64,000 bases of DNA from Chiridota heheva. Its lineage: Eukaryota > Echinodermata > Holothuroidea > Apodida > Chiridotidae. The notes beneath the pieces are model-generated. The model worked only from the letters and a program-made list of their open reading frames with translations, was not told where the DNA came from and did no database searches. Each line of letters opens with the position of its first letter. Position 1 is the stretch's first letter. Where the stretch lies: NCBI GenBank assembly GCA_020152595.1, contig JAIGNY010000147.1, positions 1 through 64,000 of the forward strand. Direction: 5' to 3'. Position numbers and translations under genes: made by a program. Shown one piece after another: positions 34,501-47,100 of the stretch.

Positions 34501-37500
34501 TTAACCTGTTCGATTTACGCCAACTCCAGATCTTTCCTATCCCCTGCCACCACTATTTCTGACTCAAGAACAATCCCGCCTCCAACATCATCACCTTCCT
34601 CTGCAACAGCAACCTTTTCCACTTAATTTAATCTCCCCACACCCCCATCCTTTCCTATCTCACGTCCCTCTCCCTCTCTCTCCTTACCACCTTTTTTTCT
34701 ACAACTTATTTCCTCTAAAATGTTCACTTCTTTCCATCCTTTCCTCCTTTTCAATCATCTCTTTCCTAACCTTAATTATTTAACACCCTCTTGGCACCTT
34801 TGACTCTGACTATAACGGTGCCGTTAAACCTCATCAAACCAAACAAAACAAAACCTCATAAGTTGATTTATTCTCAGAAAGCAAAAGATATAAAACCTTG
34901 GTAAAAATTGTTGTTTAAAAAAATTGATAACTTTTTTGGGAGAGGATCTTGATTAAAATTTGGCTTGAAGTAAGCTGCCTGTTAAATATGTAGGACTGTA
35001 ACTTGATGAACAGTTCTTGTGGGCATAGGCTTACTTCAAGCTGCAAGACCCTCCTAGTTATCTTCAGGTCATGTGACACAGCAGAAAGAATTTCATTGGG
35101 TGCAACTCACATAATTAAAACCTTAATGGTTAATTGTCTCATTCACCCATTATCTAAGCTGGACACATGCTTAGTTGAAGCACACTACTATTAGATACTT
35201 TTTGCTCACAAACGTGAATTCTTTCAAAACATATTAACGAAGGAAGTCTTCTCTTTCTTCCTCTTTTTTTGTTGTTTTGTCTTTAACAGGCGGCAAGACA
35301 CCTGATGAAAGGGCAAGGCAATATGTGGACATCCGCAGGGAGCAATTTCTGCATGAGAAACATGTAAGCTTTCACATGAATGTATAAATAAATATGCACA
35401 TTGGATATTGTTTTTACAAACCTTGAGTGATTAAGTACAAATTCAGAAGTGTCAGATTGCTATATCTGTTGTGGTTGCCAAGACATTTTGACTTGACCCC
35501 TTCACAGAAATTGACAAATTAACCAAAATTCAGCTTGCCTGCCCGGCATGAGTATCTGACTTTGTGGTTGTCCTGAAGTAAATAAGATTGCCACGGGGAA
35601 TGTTTGTATACATGCAATGCAAATTTTGATGAAAATGTAAGTTGTCCATCCGGGCAGGTCAAGTAAATGTCATGGTTGTCTGGATAAGATTTTTGGTTGT
35701 TCTAGGCAGCTGGATTTAAGATTTGTCGAACGCTGCCCCTTCAGATAAGACTTTCCTTCTATCCCACAATTTCTTTAAGCAGGAGAAAATGCATTTCGGT
35801 CTATTCATAATTAATTACAGTTATTTTGGGTAATCCATGGACTTGGCATATGAACTGATACAATCATATCAATGCAACCCCAAGTAATGAAGTGAAACAC
35901 AGAAATGTGGCAGAATAATTCTGTATGGCTTTCCAAGTGAAATACAGAACTCATTCCTTGCATTAATAATTAGCAGCATGAATATTTAGGCTCTTGTTTT
36001 ATGATATTTGATACAATTTTATCAGAAGTTAAAGATTGAATAATGCTGCAAAAAAGATTATGATTGTGAAAGTATTTTTAGCTCTATATGTATTGAATTG
36101 TTCAAAATAAAAATTAATGAATATTCAAAGATTTGTTATTTACTGTGCAATGTCTCTTTCACAGTTATTCTTATAGAGGAACCTCTGTGGATTTAGTATG
36201 AACCATATAACTCAATAAACTAAAACTTAAATAGTTGTGGCTATTTTCCACATATTATTTTAACATTAGGGCTATATAATGTATTACATTACACACATTT
36301 TCCACAGAACTTTTATGCTTTTCAAATACCTTAGTAATGTTCTGTGTACAATACAAGAGATGTTTTTTGTGATGGTTATTGTAAGACTAGAAGCAGTTCC
36401 ACAAATTATTTCCAATTTTTTTCTTCAACATTTCAAAGTTAAAATTTGTTGTACCCACTGTTCTAGTCAATGAGTACCCATGAACAAAAAATAGTGGAAC
36501 TGCCATGCTTAGTTCTAGGTTTCTCTCCTCACTAAATCAGGATTCATTAAAACTTGTTTTTCTTTTTCAAATTCACAGCAAGCCCTACAGAAGCAGATGC
36601 AAGAGAAATCCAAGTCGGGGGAGCTTCAAGTGCAGCCACAGTCCAAACCAGGTGAGCTTTGCCTGTCTTTTAATGCTGTAGACTAAACATCTCAGCAGTT
36701 GGTTGCATTGTAACATTACATTCATATAGCTGTCTCATTACTGTCCTCTCTGGGCTTGGACTACCTGCAAAGTCATGGATTGCAGATTTGGAAAATAATC
36801 TAGGTTCCGGTGGTTAAAACCATGGGAAAATCAGAATTCATGGAGAGAAAAAGAACATTCATTATTTTTATTTTTTTAGATTTCTGAGTAAACAAACAGT
36901 ATATGTGGTAAATATGTGTTGTAAAAATGTCCCTCATATACTTGTGGGATTAATAAGTACATTAAATGGCAAAAAAGGGAAGTATATACAGATGTATTCA
37001 CTACATTGATATTATTTCTGTCGTGATTTTTTGTGGGAAGATTTTCGGCACCTTTATTTGGAACCGTAGGAAATTCTATATTTCATTCTAATGCCGAACT
37101 ATTGCAGCTTCCAGACTTGTACATTCATGTAAATACAGGATATGACCTAGGAGAGGCATGGAATTTCAAAGAGTGTAATGTAACTAGAATAGAATATATG
37201 TCTTCCATCCCATAAAGTTAATTACGCTTTTCATAGAAGTTAAATGCTTGCTTAATAGTCAGCAATAGTACCAGTAGTTTTAAGAGACCTTTTCATCATA
37301 ATTATTTAGTTCTTGAAATTTATGTTTTTATTTTGATCTTTCTGTAGAAAAGAAGAAAAGACGATGGGATCAAGCAGGTGGGGACACCCCAACCTCCACC
37401 CCCAAATCCAAGAGAGGCGGTGGATGGGATGCAGCTGAGGTGAGTTGTGACTTAGTGCTTATTTATTTGAGAAAATCTGGTAATCCCTCAGTAATCCGAA

Positions 37501-40500
37501 CCAGTTGGAACCAGAGGTAGTAAGGTTGGCATGAATTCAAGTTAGCTGCCATGATGGGTTCAAATTTGATACTGTTCCACTGTTCGAGAACAGTGCTTTT
37601 ATGCAGGAACAGTAAATTTTAAACATTACTGTTCCAGTAAAACAGTGTTCTTTTTACAAGCATGTGGCATCAGTGATCACTAACTTGATTTCTGCTCATA
37701 AAGTTGCATACTGTCAAACAAGATTATCATAAAAACAATATCTTCCAGTAAAAAAAGTTTTTCCCACCTTGTCTGCAATTGCCAATACAATTAATCATGA
37801 ATACACATATGCAAGGATGCTTACATGTGTCCGAGTACTTAAATTAATGTACTGTACATTATGTAAATACTAATAATCAAAATACATATTTGCACATATT
37901 AACCAATGAAGTAGTTGTAAATTAAGCCCATTTTGAAGAAAGGAAATTGTCCTGTTATCAGCAGAAAAGTTAGAACAGTGAAATCTGAAACAGTATTATT
38001 TGAGAAGTCGACCCCTGCATGATATGTATGTAAATGGAGGCAATAAAGCATATTCTATCAATATAAAGGATGCATGATTTGTAGTGTATGTGTTCAAATC
38101 AATTGAGCAAGTTTGTAAGTCCCTAAGTTATTCAAACCAGTTGGAACCAGAGGTTGTTCGGGTAAGCAAAAAGTTTGGATAAGTAAGGTTGTCATGAATT
38201 CAAGTTAGCTGCTATGTGATACCTATAAAAATGGAGGCAATAAAGTATTATTCTATCAATATGAAGGATGCATGATTTGTAGTGTATGTGTTCAAATTGT
38301 GGGTGTACTTGTGGTGTACTTTCATAGCCTCATTTAAGCCTGAATCAGGAGTTTCAGCGTTTGTTTTGATGGTTCGGGTAATTACAGGGTTTGGATAAGG
38401 TAAGTTTGAGGAAGTGTGGGATTACTGTAAATAGTATTGAAATTATATAAACATTTTCTTGGCACTTGTACTTTAAAGAATAGAATAGGCTAGGCTAGGC
38501 TAGTAATGTGACATATAAGTGGAACAAGAAATAAGTCAATGATTACTCTAACATCGTACTTCCCTATTTTTTCCCAATAATTAAGTGATACTCTCAATGA
38601 GTTTAAAGGATTAGTTCAAAGGTCAAGCAAGTCCATCTTATATGAAAGACAACTTCAAAATAAGCAAAATGGTGATAAAAGTATTCATAAATCTTCTTTC
38701 ATTAAGGAGATATTTAAGTTTAAATTTTGGTATCATTTGAGTAGAAACAACTGAAATAAGACAAGTAGTGACATCACAGCCTCAGATTCCTAGAAGTCTT
38801 TAGGTGTTTTATCACATTTTCTATCACGATTTTCTGGCTTAAAAACAATTGGAAATGTCAGGAAAGTAGTTAACAGAATTTAATCAGTATAATTAAAATT
38901 TACCACTTGAAGAACATTCGAGGAAATATAATTCAAATAGTACATAAATTTTCTAACAGAGACAGTAATTGTTAAGAATGTGAGGAGGATGATTCCTACA
39001 TTCCATCATAGACTTACTACCCCAGTCATTTCTACACAGATAATACAGAACTTTAAACTTGAGTATTTCCTTAACGGAATAAGATTTTTTGAATGCTTTT
39101 TTCACCATTTTCTTTCCCTTTCCTATAAGTCCCCTTTCATATAAGATAGACTTACTTGACCCCTGAACTAATCCTTTAGTCCAATACGATTGATGCAAAG
39201 TGACAATTCATTGAGCAGTTGTGGGAGTAAAATCAGTCACATTGTGTTTAAAGTATCAAATAAAGCCGTATCTGGCTGTGTTTAGAACAAGTCTGAATAA
39301 ACTGAAATGAAGCTTTGTTAACTAATTACAAGATTTGTGAATTACTGTTTTGTCTTTTGTTTTGGTTTTAGATGTGTTGTGATGATTCATTCCTTGTTTC
39401 GCGTAGTGATGAATGACAATTTTTATTACCTTTGTATATCAATTTCGCATAATGGCGAATGTTTCTTTTGGACTAATTACACATAAAAGAGAGGTATTAT
39501 CTACATTTTTGTAATATTTTTTAAAACTTTTATCTTTTGCCCTCTGTCACAAGGTATTATTCTACCTTCAGAATACAATTAGAATCTTTTAATATCGATT
39601 TTCTCAAAATTGTATTTCCTCCATTCGTAACTGCAAAATGAGGAATGAATTGACATTAAAATAAAATTATATTTCCAAATATTTCTCATCTTCAGGCATC
39701 TACGCCATCAAACACACGCTGGGATGAAACACCTGGAAGACCCAAAGGTGGAGAAACCCCAGGTGCCACACCAAGTGCCAGCACCAGAGTGTGGGAGGCC
39801 ACACCCGGTCATGCAGCCACACCGGGGCATGTCACACCAGGTCATGTCACTCCAGGACACACTACACCGGGTCATCAGGGAACTCCAAGTTCAAGAAGGA
39901 ATCGATGGGATGAGACACCCAGGACCGAAAGAGGTAAAAATTACATTCTGTCCATCACACAGTTTGTAAAGAGAAAAAAATTGCTTGTCAAAGGACTATA
40001 TGCGATGGCATATGTTTTATAAAAGATATCTCCTATTATAATCTATTTAAAAGGCAGGTTTTTAAAGAAATATTCCCGTAAGTGATAGAGGACTATTAAA
40101 GAAACAATTGGTGTAAAACTCATGTTGATATCCTCTTTTTCATTTAGGAGTTATCGCATTTCAAAGATTGCATGCGTGTTTTAAAACATGACCTTGCAAT
40201 GTAAAATGTTATGCTGTAAAGGCAGATCCAAGACAAATCTTATGTATTTCTTTAAAACAAAAACAAAGTTTTTCTTTTTCTTAGAGTGTAAGGTTCATGA
40301 GCAGATTGGCAAAGCTTATTTTGATTAAGTGTGTGTTACACCCATCTCAATACAGAAATACAGAAATGACAACATAAATAGAAATACAATAAATCAACCT
40401 GCACATTAGATAAATGTCTTTTAAACAAAAAGTTTCAAGCTTAGTTTTGAAGGAGGTCAGGGATACATTATCAATACATTTGAGTTCAGTTAGGAGTGGA

Positions 40501-41109
40501 TTCCACAACCAAGGACTTTTATAAGCAAAGGCCCTTTCGCCAAGAGTTTTATGCTTAATACAGGGAACAAATAGGGACTTAAAACGAAAGTCATAGCGGG
40601 ATGTGTTTTCAACTACCATTTCACATAAATATTTTGGAGCAAGGCCTGTAATGCTCTTGAAAACTTGTAAAATAATTTTATATTTATTTCTTTGTTTGAT
40701 TGGTAACCAGTAAAAGGACTTTAAAGCAGCATTAATGTGAGAAAATTTTGGTAGTCTGAAAATCAACCAAGCAGCACCATTAAGTATTTTTTGAATTCTG
40801 TCAAGTTGATAATCGGGTAGTCGAACAAGAAGTGAATTACAATAATCAATGTGACTTATAACAAAAGCATTAATAAGGATTTTCATGGAATCTACATTGA
40901 GATATTTGGCAATCTGACGAATGTTATAAAGACCGTGATAAGCTTCGGAACAAACTTTCCCAACATGAATATTCTTAGACATGTAATTGTCCAAATAAAC
41001 ACCCAAATTTTTTACATTAACAGATGGTTTTATTTCAGCATCACCAAATTTGATGGATTGGACTCCAGCTTTAGCTAATTGCTAACATTAATATTTTATG
41101 ATATATATG

Positions 41110-41141
<32 letters not shown>

Positions 41142-44100
41142 TGTATGTATGTATGTATGTATGTATGTATGTATACCCCCAAATTCTGAACACTGGTACA
41201 GTGAGGTGTCAGATTTAAACACAATCGCGCAATCTTTGAAATACGATAACTTCTACATGGAAGAAGGTATCAACATGAGTTTTACACCAAATTGTTTATT
41301 TCGTAGTCCTTTATCATATATTTGTAAATTTATGGGAATATTCCTTTAAAATAGCTTCATAGTTTCTAGGGATGAAATGTGAGAATGTTTATTGTACATA
41401 TTACATCACACTTTGAAAATCTCCTACCTTAGTGTCTGTATTTTGATGACAGAAACACCTGGACATGGAAGTGGCTGGGCAGAAACCCCACGAACAGACA
41501 GAGGTGGGGACCATCAAGAAACTCCCACCCCTGCATCCAAACGTCGCTCAAGGTGGGATGAGACTCCTGCAGGAAGTCAGACACCTGGCACACCAAGAAC
41601 ACCTGCACCAGGTACCCCGAAAACCCCAGGAACCCCGTCAACACCAGTAGTGAGTAACAGCGGGGTCACGCCTGTTGGGCAGAAAGCCATGGTTATGAAC
41701 ACCCCCACCCCGTCAGGTGTAAGAATGACCCCGGAACAGCTTCAAGCATGGAGGTGGGAGAAGGAAATTGATGAGAGGAACAGAACCTACACAGATGAGG
41801 AATTGGATGCACTCTTCCCAGAAGGATACAAGGTACGCTTCTCTTCATTAGTTGTTTCTGATTTGCAAACATACTTGACTGTCAACGTATGCTTTTTGAA
41901 GGATTAACTATGACTCAACTCTGACCAAATGAAAACCGAAGACAATCGATCTTGTCAGTGAATAAGCATACAAGAGGTTTGCATGATAACTAGGTATTTA
42001 TGAAATGATTTATCACAACACACTTTGAATCTGTACACAACATTGCATTACTGTGTTCAGTAGCACCTTTGGTAGTATAACATGTTATGCCACTAGTGCT
42101 GTAGATTTGCGATTATTTTGTGAGTGTTTAGTAAATAATTGCAACCAATCTTCACCCAAAAATTGGTAAAAAAAGAACTTGAAGTGTTCAATGAAAATCA
42201 ATTAATTTTTGTGGAACTGGTACATTTCCCACACAAAAAGACAATGACTTTTCAGACAACAAATAGGCCAAGAATCTCACCAAAATGCAAATATCATGTC
42301 TTAAAATTACCTATAAGGCTGATAAAACTAGCTGAAAATAAAGATCATGGGTTTAGATGACCTTCGAACAAGTGTAGAAATAAAATAGCTTAAAAACTTG
42401 CCAATTTTTGAGTCTCACTTTCAGTCTGAAGTGTCACTTTCCTGGTCTGACAGAACTGGTGCACAATAGTTAATGTACAGACCGTACTCCAGTTTAGTTT
42501 TTGAGGAGCATCAACATTTAATTGAATTTAGTTCTGGCCATTATTCTATGTAGCACAATAGGCCAAACATATATAGTATTTTTGTGATTAGTTGATTTAA
42601 AGTTTTATTAAACATTTTGAAGAGTTGCAAATGATTAACGATTAATCGCTAATCATTAACAACACTATACACCATGCATTTACAAGAATGATAATCACCA
42701 GATGCTAAAAGATAGATTGACTGGGGACATAAATTAAAATTAATGAGTCAGGACCTATTCAACAATTCCTCTTAGTACATCACCCAAAAAAGACACAAAT
42801 TCTCCATTGGAATTTAATTTCTCCTTTTCATGATGATAGAAAGTTTGTCTTCAATGTCAAAGGAAAATCTATGCAAAAAGTTTTAAAACTTGTGAGGGTT
42901 AGCATTCTGGGATTGACAGTAATAGATATATTTCTTGGCATAGAGGATGAAAAATATAAACGGGTGGTATATGTTTAATAGGTAGCCACAATATTTGATC
43001 AAATGAAAAATTATAGTCTGAGACTTTAATTTGTGACAGAAATTATCCCCACATGAATAATTGATACACTTCTTAACATGTGGGGTTATTTCCTGAGAGG
43101 TGAATTTTTGACCCCTTTGTAGCTGCAAAGAACTAGTAATCCATTAGCTTTGCAGTGGTTTTTAACCACACAGTATGTACCACATGCATACCTTGCTAAT
43201 TAAAGGAGACATAAAGTCTGATATAATCCTTATTTCATATGATAGAGGATTAAAATCTAAACCAACTACCAAAAACAACAAGTCAAAATCTCATTTCTAT
43301 TTCAAGTTATTCGTCTTTAAAGTCAACTCATGGAGGCTGCCATTTTGCTCAATTCTGTATTAAAATCTTCTGAATGATGACATTATTTCCCCAACAGAGA
43401 CTAAGGAATGTAATGTATTTCTTTATAACTGTTCATTATGTTTTTATTCCAAAATGATGTGACACAGAGTTTTAATAGCATGTTTTGACATTTTCATCTG
43501 TACACAAATATTTTCTTGACCCTAACAAATTTTTTCATGAGCTAGAAAACTTGAGATAGATTATGAAGAAATACAAAGCATTCTAACTGGGCTGATGACA
43601 TCATAATCTGCATGTTTTAAAATCAAAATGGCGGCTTCCATGGTACTATTTAGTAGTAGCATTGAAGTTTTAAAAAATTGCAAAAAAATATCTCAGATTT
43701 CTTCGGGAGTTATAAAACTTGGTCAGAAGATTTGTTATTGTTAATTCTATCATATGAAATAAGGATTATGTCAGACTCTATGTCTCCTTTAATAACTACA
43801 CCTATAATGGAAATGTTTGATTAGATAGTTAATTTTTTGCCAAGTTTCTAAGATACCATCTTGACACATATTATAATATTTATTTCTAACTTGGGACAAA
43901 ACTCTAATTTTACTAGAGATTTGTATTCTTAATGCCATGAATATTGAAAATGTTAAAGATAGTGTATCTGGGAGCCCGGAGTGGGGGGGGGCACTTCCAT
44001 CTGTTATGTATTTGCCGCCCAAGCAGGTGCCTTTTTTTGCACCATTGTTGTAGTGCAGGTGCCTTTTTTTGTAGTGCAGGTCATTTTTTTTTTTGCACCA

Positions 44101-47100
44101 TTTTTGAAGTGACTCTGACTGTTGGAGTGCTGTTAAACATCAACAAACCAAACCAAACCTTCATTTGTTTGATATCCAGGTCTGCAACCCCCTGCTGGGT
44201 ACGTTCCAATCCGCACACCAGCCAGAAAGCTGACAGCTACACCGACACCCATGCATTTAGGTGGTTTCAGCATGCAGGCAGATGGCACCTCCATAGACCC
44301 AGGCATTGCTCAGCCCGCTGGAAACTTGCCAATGCTCAAACCAGATGATGCACAATATTTTGGAAAGCTTTTAGTGAGTACTTACTTGTTGATTTATCCT
44401 TGTTTGCTTCTTTTGTTTGATTGTATAGAAATGTACAAGAAATGCAAGAAGCCTCCATAGTGCTGATCTACCTTGAATTGATAAGAGCTTTATTTTAAAC
44501 CATGGAAAATAATGCATCAGCGAAAGATTTGTTTTGTGTTGCTTTGTGTAAGCAAGAGAAAGTGATTTGCAATGCAAATTGTAGATATTTTTAGCAGATT
44601 TAGATATTTGGTAGATATTTCTATCAAGAAGGGACCAATATGGTGTATATCAGTTGTTTGGATTGGATTTGGTAGAGGTGAAGACACTGCATTATTTTGC
44701 ACAAATGAAAAGAGCGAGGATAAAGTTTTCCCTCTAATGTTGGCAATCATAATCTTAATCATCATCATAATCTTATAAAGGCCAAACTGCCAAAAGCCTA
44801 GCAAGTGAGAGAGTCCAATGTTTATTTGTGGTTTTCATGGAACACTTGTATGATTGCAGGAGACACTTTGGGGTCAGACACCAGTAAAATCCCAGGTTTG
44901 CTCTCCAGCACATCTTGTAGTCATTTAAATAGAGTGGTAGTTTGAAGCAAGTAAAATTTAATGCTTTTAGGAGACAAAGTGTGTTTTGAGGCACAAAGCC
45001 TTACCCATGCACTAAGAAACACGCTCGATACAATCTGTATATCAATTTAAATCTCTCTTGCCCATGGGCAAGGGGTGCACTTTCTCCAAAAAAAAATTGC
45101 TAATCATTGTTTTTTTGTATTGAATTATATGTATAATTCAATAGTCGTTCATAACCCCCTCCCTCTCCCCTTCCCCTCTCCATGTTTTGCTCCTACAACT
45201 AAAATCTACAGTTGCCCATGCTCTTGCCATTGGACCACCACTGTACTTCCTTTTACTCCAATGTTAATGTAGTGAGCTGGTAGGGCTAAGGGTGACTTTA
45301 ATTTGAGTACAGAAGCACATGTAACTTGATGTGTCTGGATTGGTACCTCCCCTAACTTTTATTTCATCTAAGATTTAACATGTATTAAAGACTTGGCCAC
45401 AACAAAGAATTTGTTCAGGAAGTGGAATTGTAGGAATTAAGTTTACTTTAAGGAGCACTTTTGAAAAGTGATGGTATCTATTTTGGCAATGAAAGTCAAG
45501 AAAATTTTGAAGTAATACGGGTCTAATTTTTGATACTCGTGTTGTTGAAAAATGATTTATAAGAAATAATTATGATCAATTTGAACATTCATATCCAAGG
45601 TTTTCAGTGCCGTCATGTGCACTAAAAGTGTGTTAGAATATTATTGAGACTCAAGAAAAATACGCCCTCACTTTTCGACCACCAGCTCCTTCCAAGTATA
45701 CTGTAGAAACATGCATTTACTCAAATGAGATCGGTACAAAATGATTTGCATAATGGGTTTGTTTTGAAAGCAGTGTCATTCCATTAATGTTTTCCTCCCT
45801 GTTTAGAATGATGTGGACGAGAGCACGCTTACCCCAGAGGAAGCAAAAGAAAGACGGATTATGAAGTTACTGCTAAAGATCAAGAACGGGACACCCCCAA
45901 TGCGTAAAGCAGCACTCCGTCAGGTTACAGACAAAGCCAGAGAGTTTGGAGCCGGACCGCTCTTTAATCAAATTCTGCCGTTGCTTATGTCACCCACATT
46001 AGAGGACCAAGAACGTCATCTTTTGGTCAAAGTCATTGACAGGATTTTGTATAAATTGGATGACTTGGTCAGGCCGTATGTGCACAAAGTAAGTTTCACT
46101 CTTTTTAAAACTGTCAGAAAATTATAATTTGTTGGAGTGCTGCATCATGGATGCTCTGGTTGTCCATTAAAGTCAGGGGTGGGAAATATAGCAGACCATG
46201 GCACGAATGGTCCCAGAATTTCTTTAGGTCTCTAGAAGAAAAAGAGGAGGCAAAAAAAGGGTTGAAAAGGGAAAGGGAATAGGAGAAAAGGTGTGAAAGA
46301 AACAAGAAAAGACAGAAATTGCGGTATACTCGCAGACAAATTTTTCGTTATTTTCTATGGTCCTAAGTAAAATATTTTTCCCGCCCTTGATCAAAGTGAT
46401 TCTTACCAGACTTGTAGTGTGAGTACATTTGTACGAGTACATAAGTACGAGTACGAGTCCAACAGTCATATGAGTACGTATGGGCATGAGTACACAAAAT
46501 TGGACTCGAGTACGAGTACGGACTCGGATAGTACAAGTCTGCTTCTTACCCGCTTGAAATAGATTGTGAGCTGTTAAGAATGTGTCGGCAAGCATGTTAA
46601 AGGGACACTAGAACGAAAAGTGAGGTTTTATTTTTAGTCCCCCAAAAATCAAATGCTGATCTAGCACGCAACGGTATGGCAATTTTTTGGTTAATATGAA
46701 TATTGAAGTCACCTTTGCCCTCAGGTCGTCTGTAGGCTATGGAGGCATGGAGTTCATAGATCTGTTGAGGGTAATGTATCTGTGAAATTAGCAAAAATGA
46801 GCACCCTCACTTTTTGATCTAATGCTCCTTTAAGTATTTAACTGTGAGTGTATATCCGAAGTAGACCTGTTGATGTTGATCAAATTTCATTGGATAATAT
46901 TTGGTGAATACTTTTTTTTTCTCTTCAAGAACCTGGTGTTGGTTATTGAACCCCTTCTTATTGATGGAGATCAAATATTGAACCTCTTCTTATTGATGGA
47001 GATCAAATATTGAACCTTTTCTCACTGATGGAGATCAAATTTCAAATATTTGCTAGATATTACAGTTGATTTTTCATCTTTCTTTAAGATCCTGGTGGTC

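Larger units (their letters stand above)
40061..41350. mobile_element. MITE family E, copy 1, split by a LINE and a microsatellite
   Basis: The left arm is AAAGAAATATTCCCGTAAGT, then ATAGAGGACTATTAAAGAAAC. The right arm, read on the other strand, is AAAGGAATATTCCCATAAAT, then AAAGGACTACGAAATAAAC. The inverted arms also share TGGTGTAAAACTCATGTTGAT. The centre is occupied by the LINE at 40340-41095 and by (TATG)n. It is homologous to 47515-48042. Confidence 0.8.

Noticed and set aside
41833..41907. Read-through of exon 9 as an alternative C-terminus
   Set aside because: The frame is open for 25 codons, but the GTACGC donor at the conserved boundary and the next conserved exon indicate normal splicing. 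Intron retention would truncate the protein before its HEAT domain.
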